Assembly: GCF_002080415.1 (NCBI RefSeq)
Contig: NZ_CP020474.1
Span: forward strand, 3,547,501-3,611,500
Direction of reading: 5' to 3'
Source of the DNA: Roseovarius mucosus
GTDB taxonomy: Bacteria; Pseudomonadota; Alphaproteobacteria; Rhodobacterales; Rhodobacteraceae
Length of the DNA stretch: 64,000 bases
Part shown: piece after piece, positions 53,631 to 62,062 of the stretch
Layout: the number at the start of each line of letters is the position of its first letter
Position numbering within the stretch: the stretch's first letter is position 1
Translations under genes and position numbers: made by a program
Notes under the pieces: generated by a model
Databases searched by the model: none
What the model was told of the DNA's origin: nothing
The model's input: the letters and a program-made list of their open reading frames with translations, nothing else

Positions 53631-55508
53631 TCAGCCCGCGCGGCGGATGCCCATGACGCGGGCGCGGGCGCGCGGATCGCTGTCAAAGAGCGCGGCCAAT
53701 TGTTCGGTCATGGCCCCTGCCAGTTGGTCGGCATCGGTGATGGTCACGGCGCGCTGGTAATAGCGGGTGACGTCATGGCCGATGCCGATGGCCAAAAGCT
53801 CGACCTGTTTGCGACGCTCGACCATGGCGATCACATCGCGCAGGTGTTTTTCCAAGTAATTGGCGGGGTTGACCGAGAGGGTGCTGTCATCAACCGGCGC
53901 GCCATCGGAGATCACCATCAGGATCTTGCGCGCCTCTTTGCGCTGGATCATGCGGCGATGCGCCCATTCGAGCGCCTCGCCGTCGATGTTTTCCTTCAAG
54001 AGCCCCTCTTTCATCATCAGCCCGAGATTGTCGCGGGTGCGGCGCATGGGGGCGTCGGCGGATTTATAGATGATATGGCGCAGGTCATTGAGGCGGCCGG
54101 GCAGTTGCGGGCGCCCCTCGGCCAGCCATTTTTCGCGGCTCTGGCCGCCTTTCCACGCGCGGGTGGTGAAGCCGAGGATCTCGACCTTGACCGAGCAGCG
54201 TTCGAGCGTGCGCGCCAGAACATCGGCGCAGATGGCGGCGATGGAAATGGGGCGGCCGCGCATCGAGCCGGAATTGTCCAGAAGCAGCGTCACCATCGTG
54301 TCGCGGAACTCGGTATCCTTTTCCACCTTGAAGCTGAGCGGGGTGGTCGGGTTGGCCACCACACGGGCCAAGCGGCCTGCGTCCAAGATGCCCTCTTCGC
54401 GGTCGAATTCCCAAGACCGGCTTTGCTGCGCCTGAAGGCGGCGTTGCAGCTTGTTGGCAAGGCGGCTGACAGCACCTTTGAGCGGTTCCAACTGTTGATC
54501 GAGATAGGCGCGCAGGCGTTCCAACTCGACCGGGTCGGCGAGGTCTTCGGCGCGGATTTCTTCGTCAAAGGCGGTGTTGTAGACGGCGTAATGCGGATCG
54601 GCGTCGGAAATGGGCGCAGGTGCGGGCGGCTCAAGCGGGGCTTCGCCCTCGGGCAGCTCGGTTTCATCCTGCATCTCGTCGTCAGCCAGCTCCTCCATGC
54701 TGACCTGTGCCTGCGCCGCGTCCTGCTGTTCGTCCTGAGAGCGTTCGGGATCGGCTTCGGCTTCGGTTTCGTCGCTGTCGTCCTGACCGGTGCTGTCGGG
54801 CTCTTCTTGTTCTTCGCCGCTTTCTTCGGCCTCGTCCTGCTGGTCGTCATCCATGCTGTCGGGGTCATCGCCCAACTGGTCGCCGTAGCCGAGATCTTCG
54901 ATCATGCGGCGGGCGAATTTGGCGAAGGCGGTCTGATCGGCGAGAATATCCTGAAGCGCGCCGAGCGTGCCGCCAGCCTGTTCCTCGATAAAGCCGCGCC
55001 AGAGGTTCATGACGTTTTGCGCGCCTGCGGGCATGTCGCGGCCCGTGGCGAGGTGGCGGATGAGGTAGCCAGCGGCGGCGGGCAGGGGGGCATCGGCGGT
55101 GGAGGTGATCCGCTCGAACCCCAGACGATTGGCATCCTGTGCGATCTTGGCGTCGATATTGGTGGCGGTGCCGGGCATGTCGCGGGCGCCCACCGCCTCG
55201 CAACGCGCGGTTTCCATCGCCTCGTAGAGGTCGCGCGCCATGTCGCCGGGGGGGGCGTAGCGGGCATGGGTGCCCGCGTCGTGGAATTTGTGGCGCAGCG
55301 CCAGCGCATCGGCGGTGCCGCGCGCCAAAAGCACCTCTTCGCGGCTCATGCGGCGGGAGACCTGCGGCAGGCGCATGGCATCGCCGGAGATACCGCTGGG
55401 GTCCACCGAATAGCTGACGGTCAGTTCAGAATCGTCGGCCATCACCTTGGTGGCGTTGGCGAGCGCCTTTTTGAACGGATCGGCGGGGTTGTCGGTGGGT
55501 TTGTTCAT
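53631..55508 (-). CDS. cobT: aerobic cobaltochelatase subunit CobT
   Basis: A 625-residue protein. An N-terminal helical region (residues 1-200) is followed by a very acidic Asp/Glu/Gln stretch (about 205-275) and a C-terminal von Willebrand A domain with the metal-ion-dependent adhesion site [13 protein letters not shown] near residue 408. With CobS (AAA+) and CobN it inserts cobalt in hydrogenobyrinate a,c-diamide in the aerobic vitamin B12 pathway. It lies 19 bases after cobS; cobN is not in the window. Confidence 0.93.
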   Translation of the reverse strand: MNKPTDNPADPFKKALANATKVMADDSELTVSYSVDPSGISGDAMRLPQVSRRMSREEVLLARGTADALALRHKFHDAGTHARYAPPGDMARDLYEAMETARCEAVGARDMPGTATNIDAKIAQDANRLGFERITSTADAPLPAAAGYLIRHLATGRDMPAGAQNVMNLWRGFIEEQAGGTLGALQDILADQTAFAKFARRMIEDLGYGDQLGDDPDSMDDDQQDEAEESGEEQEEPDSTGQDDSDETEAEADPERSQDEQQDAAQAQVSMEELADDEMQDETELPEGEAPLEPPAPAPISDADPHYAVYNTAFDEEIRAEDLADPVELERLRAYLDQQLEPLKGAVSRLANKLQRRLQAQQSRSWEFDREEGILDAGRLARVVANPTTPLSFKVEKDTEFRDTMVTLLLDNSGSMRGRPISIAAICADVLARTLERCSVKVEILGFTTRAWKGGQSREKWLAEGRPQLPGRLNDLRHIIYKSADAPMRRTRDNLGLMMKEGLLKENIDGEALEWAHRRMIQRKEARKILMVISDGAPVDDSTLSVNPANYLEKHLRDVIAMVERRKQVELLAIGIGHDVTRYYQRAVTITDADQLAGAMTEQLAALFDSDPRARARVMGIRRAG

Positions 55509-55527
55509 CGGGCTGTCCCAGTGGCGC

Positions 55528-56514
55528 TTAGCGCACTTTTACATTCGCGGCACTCTCGGGCAGTTCCTCGTCAAAGCAGCGCTGGTAGAATTCGGCGACG
55601 GTCTGACGCTCCAACTCATCGCATTTGTTGAGGAAGGTGAGGCGGAAGGCGTAGCCCACGTTGCGGAAGATGGTGGCGTTTTGCGCCCATGCGATCACGG
55701 TGCGGGGGCTCATGACGGTTGAAAGCTCGCCATTCATGAAGGCCGTGCGCGAGAGGTCTGCGACTGTGACCATGCGGCTGATGGTCTTGCGCCCCTCGGC
55801 GGTGTTGTAGAGCGGGTTCTTGGCGATCACGATAGCGGTTTCAGCGTCATGGCTGAGATAGTTCAGCGTGGCCACGAGCGACCAACGGTCCATCTGGCCC
55901 TGGTTGATCTGCTGGGTGCCGTGATAAAGCCCGGTGGTGTCGCCGAGACCCACGGTGTTGGCGGTGGCGAAGAGGCGGAAATAGGGGTTGGGCGAAATCA
56001 CCTCGTTCTGGTCCAGAAGCGTGAGTTTGCCATCCGCCTCGAGCACGCGCTGGATCACGAACATCACATCGGCGCGACCGGCATCGTATTCGTCGAACAC
56101 AATGGCGGTGGGGTTGCGCAGCGCCCAAGGCAGAATGCCTTCGTGGAATTCCGTGACCTGCACGCCGTCGCGCAGTTTGATCGCATCCTTGCCGATCAGG
56201 TCGATCCGGCTGATGTGGCTGTCAAGGTTGACGCGCACGCAGGGCCAGTTGAGACGGGCGGAGACCTGTTCGATATGGGTGGATTTGCCGGTGCCGTGAT
56301 AGCCTTGGATCATCACGCGGCGATTGTGGGAAAACCCGGCGAGGATCGCGAGCGTGGTGTCGGGATCGAATTTATAGGTCGAGTCGAATTCCGGCACGCG
56401 CTCGGTCCGGGTGGCGAAGCCTTTGACGATCATATCGGTGTCGATACCGAATGTCTCGCGGACCGAGATTTCCTCGGTCGGTTTCGCGTTGATGTCCATC
56501 ATTCCGTCAGCCAT
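55528..56514 (-). CDS. cobS: aerobic cobaltochelatase subunit CobS
   Basis: A 328-residue MoxR-type AAA+ ATPase. Walker A is [13 protein letters not shown] near residue 71 and Walker [16 protein letters not shown] near 137, with the sensor segment [15 protein letters not shown]. It drives CobT-CobN cobalt chelation. It heads the cobS-cobT operon, with about 125 bases before the upstream Crp/Fnr gene's stop. Confidence 0.94.
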   Translation of the reverse strand: MADGMMDINAKPTEEISVRETFGIDTDMIVKGFATRTERVPEFDSTYKFDPDTTLAILAGFSHNRRVMIQGYHGTGKSTHIEQVSARLNWPCVRVNLDSHISRIDLIGKDAIKLRDGVQVTEFHEGILPWALRNPTAIVFDEYDAGRADVMFVIQRVLEADGKLTLLDQNEVISPNPYFRLFATANTVGLGDTTGLYHGTQQINQGQMDRWSLVATLNYLSHDAETAIVIAKNPLYNTAEGRKTISRMVTVADLSRTAFMNGELSTVMSPRTVIAWAQNATIFRNVGYAFRLTFLNKCDELERQTVAEFYQRCFDEELPESAANVKVR

Positions 56515-56639
56515 TCCGCCGGTCCTTTAATCGGGTCGTTTCTCAGATATCGTCGTGCAACATATCGCAGCAGAGGGCAAGGGGAAGGGGCAAGATTGCG
56601 CTGGCCTTATGAGGGTTGCGAGATTGGCCTCATGGTCGG

Positions 56640-57293
56640 TCATTCGGTGCTTTGGGCGATTTCGGCAAGGGATTCGGCGTCGAGAATCCGCACCAAGCCG
56701 CGCTCAACGGTCACGATACCCCGCCGCGCCAGCGCATCGAGGCGGCGCGAGACCACTTCGCGGGCGGAGCCGATCATCACGGCGATTTCAGCATGGGTGG
56801 CGCGCAGGATGTCATTCTCGGCGCGGTCGAGCAGGCATTGCGCAAGCCGGGTTTCGATCCGCTGAAAGGCCACGCGGTCGAGCAGGTGCATCATGGATTG
56901 CAGGCGTTGCGCGAAGGCGGCGAAGACGAAATGCCGAAAGCTGTCGGAGAGGTCCATCAGGTGCAGGAACGTATCGCGGGGGACCAGTACGAGTTCGGAG
57001 GGGGCGCGGGTGATCGCCTCGCCGGAATAGGCGTCACCGCCCATCAGGCCAAGGGTGGATTGCACGCAGCTTTGGCCCGGCTCGACGGCGTAGAGCAGCA
57101 GTTCTCGGCCCGACGCGCCGGTCAGATAGACCTCGACCCGGCCCGAGAGCATGATGACAAAGCCCTTGACCGTATCGCCGGGGTGAAAAAGCACGGTGCC
57201 CGCTGGCGCGGTCATCGGCGTCAGGCGGTCGAGAATGGCGCGCGCCTCTGGCTCGAGCACGGGCAGGCCGGGTGCGCGCGCCACCCACGGCAT
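56640..57293 (-). CDS. Crp/Fnr-family transcriptional regulator
   Basis: A 217-residue protein with an N-terminal cyclic-nucleotide-binding fold (residues 20-130; GTVLFHPGDTVKGFVIMLSGRVEVYL) and a C-terminal helix-turn-helix (THAEIAVMIGSAREVVSRRL). It lacks the N-terminal cysteine cluster of FNR, and only one cysteine is near the ligand pocket, so it is not an oxygen-sensing FNR. The gene is last in the valine/isobutyrate operon, its ATG sharing a base with the mmsB stop, and probably regulates that operon in response to a metabolite. Confidence 0.85.
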   Translation of the reverse strand: MPWVARAPGLPVLEPEARAILDRLTPMTAPAGTVLFHPGDTVKGFVIMLSGRVEVYLTGASGRELLLYAVEPGQSCVQSTLGLMGGDAYSGEAITRAPSELVLVPRDTFLHLMDLSDSFRHFVFAAFAQRLQSMMHLLDRVAFQRIETRLAQCLLDRAENDILRATHAEIAVMIGSAREVVSRRLDALARRGIVTVERGLVRILDAESLAEIAQSTE

Positions 57294-58165
57294 CAGCCGC
57301 GCCCGCGTTTCTCGAACCGGGGCAGCATGGCCGAGAAATCGCGGCCCTTGCCATCTTCGGCTTCCACGAATTGCGCGTAAAGATCGCAGGCGGCGCGGCC
57401 CATGGGGGTGTCGGCATCAGCCGTCTCTGCCGCCTGTTGCGAGAGGCGCAGATCCTTGAGCATGAGATCGGCGGCAAAGCCCGGTTTGTACTCATTGTCG
57501 GCGGGCGATTTGGGGCCAACGCCCGGGGCCGGGCAATAGGCATTCATCGACCATGAGTAGCCCGAGGAGGTTGAGACCACATCAAACATCGCCTGCCGGT
57601 CGAGGCCCAGTTTATCGGCCAAGGCAAAAGCCTCGCAGGTGGCGATCATGGTCACACCAAGGATCATGTTGTTGCAGATTTTGGCGGCCTGCCCATTGCC
57701 GGAGGGGCCACAATGCACCGCTTTTTGCCCCATGATGTCAAAGAGTTCGCGGGCGATGTTAAAGCCTGTTTCGTCGCCGCCCACCATGAAGGTGAGCGTG
57801 CCGGCGGTGGCCCCGCCGACGCCACCCGACACGGGTGCATCAAGCGCGGAGAGGCCCGCCGCCTGCGCCTCTGCCGCGACATCGCGGGCGCTGGCGACAT
57901 CGACGGTCGAGCAGTCAAGCAGCACGGCACCGGGGGTCATGGCCGGGATCACCTCGGACGTGACCTTGCGCAGGATGGAGCCATTGGGCAGCATGGTGAT
58001 GACCACGGCCGCACCGCGCGCGGCCTCGGTGGCGCTGGCGGCCATGGTGACGCCGTCGATCTGCACCGCTGCCATGTCATAGCCGGTGACGTCATGCCCG
58101 GCCTTGGCGAGATTGGCCGCCATCGGCGCGCCCATATTGCCCAGCCCGATAAACCCGATTTTCAT
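57293..58165 (-). CDS. mmsB: 3-hydroxyisobutyrate dehydrogenase
   Basis: A 290-residue beta-hydroxyacid dehydrogenase. The NAD-binding motif GFIGLGNMGAPMAANL is at the N-terminus, with the substrate motif DAPVSGGVGGATAGTL near residue 115 and the catalytic lysine in GNGQAAKICNNM near 165. It oxidises 3-hydroxyisobutyrate to methylmalonate semialdehyde in valine breakdown. It overlaps the hydrolase gene by four bases (ATGA) and the regulator gene by one. Confidence 0.92.
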   Translation of the reverse strand: MKIGFIGLGNMGAPMAANLAKAGHDVTGYDMAAVQIDGVTMAASATEAARGAAVVITMLPNGSILRKVTSEVIPAMTPGAVLLDCSTVDVASARDVAAEAQAAGLSALDAPVSGGVGGATAGTLTFMVGGDETGFNIARELFDIMGQKAVHCGPSGNGQAAKICNNMILGVTMIATCEAFALADKLGLDRQAMFDVVSTSSGYSWSMNAYCPAPGVGPKSPADNEYKPGFAADLMLKDLRLSQQAAETADADTPMGRAACDLYAQFVEAEDGKGRDFSAMLPRFEKRGRG

Positions 58166-59211
58166 GTCTTTGCCTCCTCCAGCGTCAGGGCGTCTTTGCC
58201 CAAGGGTTGCAGCATCTGCGCCACGGCACTGCCCGGCAAGCTGTCAAGCCCATGTTTCCAATGTGGTTTTCTGTCCTTGTCGATGATCGCGGCGCGGATG
58301 CCTTCTAGGAAATCACCCTGTTCCATGGCACGATAGGTGAAACGGTATTCAAGGCCAAGGGCGCGCCCGATATCGGCCGCGGGGCCGCGCAGACGGTGGA
58401 TCATCTCGATGGTGCAGGCCATCGAGAGGGGGGAATTGCGGCTGAGGGATTTTACCGTGTCGCGGGCAAAATCGCTGTCCTCGGCGCGTAGCGCGTTGAG
58501 GATGTCGCGCAGCGTCTCGCCGCTGAAATGCTGGGTGATCTGCGGGGTGAGGGCGCGCAGGGGGCCGGGGGGCGGCGTTTGCGCATGGTCGGTGATGAGG
58601 CTTGGGTCGCCGGTCTCGCTCAGTTTTGCGATGAGGGTGGGCCACATGAGCTGTGGCACGTAAGTATCAGCGAAGCCTGCGTAAATCGCGTCATCCGGCC
58701 CCATGCGTGTGCCGGTGGTGCCAAGGTATTCGCCCAAGCGCCCCGGCGCGCGGGCCAGGATCAGCGAGCCGCCGACATCAGGCACAAGGCCGATGCCGCA
58801 TTCGGGCATGGCGATTTGCGTGCTTTCGCAGGTGATGCGGTGCGACCCGTGACAGGAAATGCCCACGCCGCCGCCCATGACAAACCCCTGCATGAACGCG
58901 ATATAGGGTTTGGGATAGCCTGCGATCTTGGCATTCAGGCGGTATTCATCGGCCCAGAAGCGACGGCCATAATCGTAATCGCCCGCGCGCCCGGTGTCAT
59001 AAAGCTGCTGAATGTCGCCGCCGGCGCAAAACGCCTTGTCCCCTTCGGCGTCGATCAGGATCAGGGCCACGTCATCGTCGGTGCGCCAGTCCTCCAGCGC
59101 CGCTTCGATGGCCATGGCCATCTCGTAACTCAGCGCATTCAGCGCCTTGGGGCGGGTGAGGGTGATGCGCCCGACGCGCCCCTTTTTGCGGATGTGGATA
59201 TCGGCGGTCAT
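58162..59211 (-). CDS. 3-hydroxyisobutyryl-CoA hydrolase (enoyl-CoA hydratase family)
   Basis: A 349-residue crotonase-fold protein, longer than hydratases (about 260) and matching HIBCH-type hydrolases. The oxyanion-hole segments are FCAGGDIQQLY and GFVMGGGVGISCHGS. The catalytic region is MPECGIGLVPDVGGSLIL. It releases 3-hydroxyisobutyrate from its CoA ester, the step before MmsB, which follows directly. It overlaps the acyl-CoA dehydrogenase gene by four bases. Confidence 0.9.
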   Translation of the reverse strand: MTADIHIRKKGRVGRITLTRPKALNALSYEMAMAIEAALEDWRTDDDVALILIDAEGDKAFCAGGDIQQLYDTGRAGDYDYGRRFWADEYRLNAKIAGYPKPYIAFMQGFVMGGGVGISCHGSHRITCESTQIAMPECGIGLVPDVGGSLILARAPGRLGEYLGTTGTRMGPDDAIYAGFADTYVPQLMWPTLIAKLSETGDPSLITDHAQTPPPGPLRALTPQITQHFSGETLRDILNALRAEDSDFARDTVKSLSRNSPLSMACTIEMIHRLRGPAADIGRALGLEYRFTYRAMEQGDFLEGIRAAIIDKDRKPHWKHGLDSLPGSAVAQMLQPLGKDALTLEEAKT

Positions 59212-60350
59212 TGGCCCGCCAGCATCTGCCGCGCCACGATCAGGCGCATGATCTCGTTGGTGCCTTCAAGGATTTCATGCACGCGCAGGTCACGGACCAG
59301 TTTTTCAATCCCGTAATCGGCGAGATAGCCGTAGCCGCCATGCAATTGCAGGCATTGGTTGACCACGCGGCTGCCGGTTTCGGTGACGAATTTCTTGGCC
59401 ATGGCGCAGAATTTCGTGGCATCGGGGGCGTCATTGTCAAGCTTCCACGCCGCCTGGCGCAGAAAGGTGCGGGCGGCCTGAAGCTCGATTTCCATATCGG
59501 CAAGGCGGAATTGCAGCGCTTGAAACTGGTCGATCGGTTTGCCGAAGGCGCGGCGCTCGGCCATATAGGCGAGGGTTTGGGTGAGGCCCTGCTGCGCTGC
59601 GCCCAAGGAACAGGCGGCGATGTTGAGGCGGCCACCGTCAAGGCCATTCATCGCATAAGTGAAACCTTTGCCGTCTTCACCCACCAAATTCTCGGCAGAA
59701 ATGTTGCAATTGTCAAACTGCACCTGCCGGGTGGGTTGGCTGCGCCAGCCCATTTTATCCTCGAGCCCGCCATAGCTGAGGCCCTCTGTGCCCGCCTCGA
59801 CATAGACGGTCGAGATGCCCTTGGGGCCATCGCCGCCGGTGCGGACCATGACGATATAGGCGTCGGAATAACCGCCGCCCGAGATGAACGCCTTGGTGCC
59901 GTTGAGGGTATAGCCCGCATTGGTGCGCTCGGCGCGGGTCTTGAGGGCGGCGGCGTCAGAGCCGGAACCGGGCTCGGTCAGACAATAGGACAGCACGGTT
60001 TCCATGGTCAGGGCGCGGGGCAGAACGCGCGCCTTCATCGCGTCAGAGCCGAATTTGTCGATCATCTTGGCGCACATATTGTGGATCGACAGGAACGCCG
60101 CGACCGAAGGGCAGGCCATCGAGAGCGCCTCGAACACCAGCGTTGCCTCAAGGCGCGTAAGGCCAGAGCCGCCCGCCTCCTCGCTCACATAGAGGCCGCC
60201 AAAGCCAAGGGCGGCGATTTCCGGCCAAAGCTCCTTGGGGATGGTGCCCGCCCTTTCCCAATCGCGGGCATGGGGCGCGATGCGGTCCTGTCCAAAGGCG
60301 TGCGCCATGTCGAAAATGGCGGTCTGTTCCTCGGTAAGGGCGAAATCCAT
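59208..60350 (-). CDS. acyl-CoA dehydrogenase, probably isobutyryl-CoA dehydrogenase
   Basis: A 380-residue flavoprotein of usual length. The signatures are SYCLTEPGSGSDAAALKT and QLHGGYGYLADYGIEKLVRDLRV (second family signature, 'QxxGGxGY'). Coupling to the HIBCH and mmsB genes supports isobutyryl-CoA as substrate; the first dedicated step of valine breakdown would then begin this operon. The native promoter must lie in 60351-60421, or has been separated from the gene by the inferred prophage insertion at about 60422. Confidence 0.88.
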   Translation of the reverse strand: MDFALTEEQTAIFDMAHAFGQDRIAPHARDWERAGTIPKELWPEIAALGFGGLYVSEEAGGSGLTRLEATLVFEALSMACPSVAAFLSIHNMCAKMIDKFGSDAMKARVLPRALTMETVLSYCLTEPGSGSDAAALKTRAERTNAGYTLNGTKAFISGGGYSDAYIVMVRTGGDGPKGISTVYVEAGTEGLSYGGLEDKMGWRSQPTRQVQFDNCNISAENLVGEDGKGFTYAMNGLDGGRLNIAACSLGAAQQGLTQTLAYMAERRAFGKPIDQFQALQFRLADMEIELQAARTFLRQAAWKLDNDAPDATKFCAMAKKFVTETGSRVVNQCLQLHGGYGYLADYGIEKLVRDLRVHEILEGTNEIMRLIVARQMLAGQ

Positions 60351-60421
60351 CGGCGGCTCCTCTGCGCTGAAATGAACGGCTGTTTAATTAACAACTATTT
60401 CAGAACTATTGCAAAGGCCAG
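60351..60421 (-). promoter_or_regulatory. short native leader of the valine operon
   Basis: The 71 bases between the acyl-CoA dehydrogenase start and the inferred prophage end hold GAGGAG before the ATG, an AT-rich stretch with the palindrome TTAATTAA, and two AATAGTT copies. Minus-strand TTGCAA could serve as a -35 box. Any control element farther upstream would now lie beyond the prophage. Confidence 0.35.
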
Positions 60422-60511
60422 TGTTGCGTGACTGTTGTTGTAGCGTGACTGTTGTAGCGTGTGTAGCGTGACAGCGAAGTTTGCAGTAAATTACACTCTA
60501 GTTTACAGCAA
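60422..60511. repeat. repeat cluster, inferred right end of a Mu-like prophage
   Basis: It starts TGTTGCGTGAC. The core GCGTG recurs at 60426, 60443, 60457 and 60466, three of the four inside TAGCGTG, with TGTTGT spacers. A near-perfect inverted repeat follows, TTGCAGTAAA (60481-60490) and TTTACAGCAA (60502-60511), nine of ten positions paired. Mu-type elements start with TG and carry several transposase-binding sites within about 100 bases. All genes to the right run toward this point, as com and mom do in Mu. The other end is not in the window. Confidence 0.5.
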
Positions 60512-60595
60512 CGCAATTTTGGAAGAGCGGGTGTCAGGAGCTTGACCGGCGGACGTTACCGCCGCGTCGCTACCCTAGATCCTATGTACGCGGTG

Positions 60596-61870
60596 TCACT
60601 CGCCCTCTAGCCATAACTTGAGATCCTCATTGAACCGGCGAAGGTTGCCGCTCTCAAAGGCAAAGTAATCCTCATTGCCCGGGCTAAATAAATACGTCCC
60701 GTAAACACCCTTTTCCCACCGGCCAACCAGATCGCCGCCCCAATAGACTTTCCGCGTATAATCCAAGTACACGACTTTCCCCTTATTGGAAGTCGGCGGG
60801 TCTTTCGGGAGGAAGCTTAAATCCAGCATGTCCAAAGTACTCTTCCGCTTTGGTGGCTTCGCCCCCTCGAGGTCATCCAGAATCTCAATGAATGAGCGGG
60901 TATCTGCGAAGTAGTTTGGGTATGCTTGCCGAAGCGAGGCCATGTTATCAACGCTAACCTCAATGCTCTGTTTTGTCTCGTCAAGAGAATCCTCTAAATC
61001 GTCGAAAGCAAACAGCTCTCGCCAAGCTGGACTTACCTGAATATTCCCAGTCTCCCTGTTCATTCTGAGCATGTATCTGGAGCCATAGGAACCTCCATTG
61101 GTGTCAGCTTCATGCATGAACTGGCTGAATGTACTTAAGTTGTGTTTGACGTTGAGATTCTTCGAAAGCTCCCTTGCCTCGCGCCGGAGGTCTTTGGGGC
61201 TCATTGATAAGTGTTCTCCAAGCGGCTGGCCCTCAAGTTCAGCAATATGACCGCTCATGAGAGTCAAGAAACGTAGCCACTCAGTATTCCCTTCACCCGC
61301 CTTCAGGTCCTCGGTGCGCATCGAGCCAACTGCCTCGACCGTGGTTGCCCAAACATGTTGAAGCTGGGTGCGTAGTTGAATTTCAACGTTACACCCGACG
61401 TGTTTTTCGCCTGCGCCGCGCTCGCCAAACTTTAGGATCAAATGAATGCTTCTGTATCCGCTGGTCTTTGGGTTCGCGATATAGTCAGTCTTCCGACGCA
61501 CCCGCCCTCCGTCATCAACGGTCTTGTACTTGCTCAGCACTTCTTGAAGAGCATCCATGCTAGGGACGATTGCGCGGCATCCAACAAGGTCTTGCATCTG
61601 GTCGAGTTCCGCACTCCGCCGAAACAGCTTCTTTCGTATGGAAAATAAGCGCTTCAGACGCCCGGCGGTGAGGCCGCCCTGCGGTTTGACTAGTCGGGTC
61701 AGCTTTGCGCGCTCGCGCACCATCGGGTAGGCGTGGTGCAGGCGCCAGTTGTGCACAATTCGAAAGGCTTCTTCGACTTCCGGCGTCCTTTGGACAGCGC
61801 CGCCAAGGAGACGCCCCGCTAGTTTGATCTGGTTCTTTGAGTAGCGACGTTCAATGCTCAGTGTGTACAT
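60596..61870 (-). CDS. RelA/SpoT nucleotidyltransferase-domain protein (candidate alarmone synthetase or toxin)
   Basis: A 424-residue protein. The RelA/SpoT synthetase domain spans about residues 50-210: MQDLVGCRAIV (93-101), KTDYIANPKTSGYRSIHL (127-143, nucleotide-binding G-loop with Tyr139), and VEIQLRTQLQHVWA (162-175, catalytic Glu163). There is no HD hydrolase, TGS or ACT domain, so it is not the housekeeping Rel. The C-terminal half (residues 215-424) matches nothing recognised. Candidate activities are (p)ppGpp or (p)ppApp synthesis, or tRNA-CCA pyrophosphorylation as in toxic small alarmone synthetases. The DNA is visibly AT-richer than its neighbours, a sign of transfer. Confidence 0.8.
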   Translation of the reverse strand: MYTLSIERRYSKNQIKLAGRLLGGAVQRTPEVEEAFRIVHNWRLHHAYPMVRERAKLTRLVKPQGGLTAGRLKRLFSIRKKLFRRSAELDQMQDLVGCRAIVPSMDALQEVLSKYKTVDDGGRVRRKTDYIANPKTSGYRSIHLILKFGERGAGEKHVGCNVEIQLRTQLQHVWATTVEAVGSMRTEDLKAGEGNTEWLRFLTLMSGHIAELEGQPLGEHLSMSPKDLRREARELSKNLNVKHNLSTFSQFMHEADTNGGSYGSRYMLRMNRETGNIQVSPAWRELFAFDDLEDSLDETKQSIEVSVDNMASLRQAYPNYFADTRSFIEILDDLEGAKPPKRKSTLDMLDLSFLPKDPPTSNKGKVVYLDYTRKVYWGGDLVGRWEKGVYGTYLFSPGNEDYFAFESGNLRRFNEDLKLWLEGE

Positions 61871-62025
61871 GTCCTAACGAAATTCCTCTGCCCAGATTTC
61901 ATTAGAATACTAGGCTGCATTTGCCCTGCATTAGCAATCAAATCAACCAACGCGGCCGCGCCATCGTCAAGGTGGCGCTGGTCTTGGGTCACAATTGGGG
62001 CACGTTTCGATAGCCCGACAGCCAT
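61858..62025 (-). CDS. possible small ORF upstream of the RelA/SpoT gene
   Basis: A 55-codon open frame (MAVGLSKRAPIVTQ...) starting at ATG 62025 with AAGGGGTG eight bases upstream, ending at a TGA that lies 13 bases inside the RelA/SpoT gene. The overlap and the ribosome site suggest translational coupling, as in toxin-antitoxin pairs. No homologue is recognised, and the frame could be a leader peptide or chance. Three AACACCCC repeats (62030-62060) precede it. Confidence 0.35.
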   Translation of the reverse strand: MAVGLSKRAPIVTQDQRHLDDGAAALVDLIANAGQMQPSILMKSGQRNFVRTCTH

Positions 62026-62029
62026 TTTC

Positions 62030-62060
62030 AACACCCCTTTAACACCCCCCTAAACACCCC
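62030..62060. repeat. three AACACCCC repeats, 11-12 bases apart
   Basis: AACACCCC occurs at 62030-62037, 62041-62048 and 62053-62060, spaced 11 and 12 bases, about one helical turn. On the minus strand they read GGGGTGTT and lie directly upstream of the 55-codon ORF, the first overlapping its ribosome site. They could be an operator or binding array; promoter elements were not identified. Confidence 0.4.
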
Positions 62061-62062
62061 TC

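Noticed and set aside
52049..53656. Long plus-strand frame opposite the Xaa-Pro aminopeptidase
   Set aside because: The opposite strand has all M24 metal ligands in order; the antisense text shows no motif and runs into the intergenic repeat.
53700..55631. A 643-codon open frame opposite cobT
   Set aside because: Antisense shadow of cobT; the acidic repeat of CobT reads as an artificial hydrophobic Phe/Leu/Val run in this frame.
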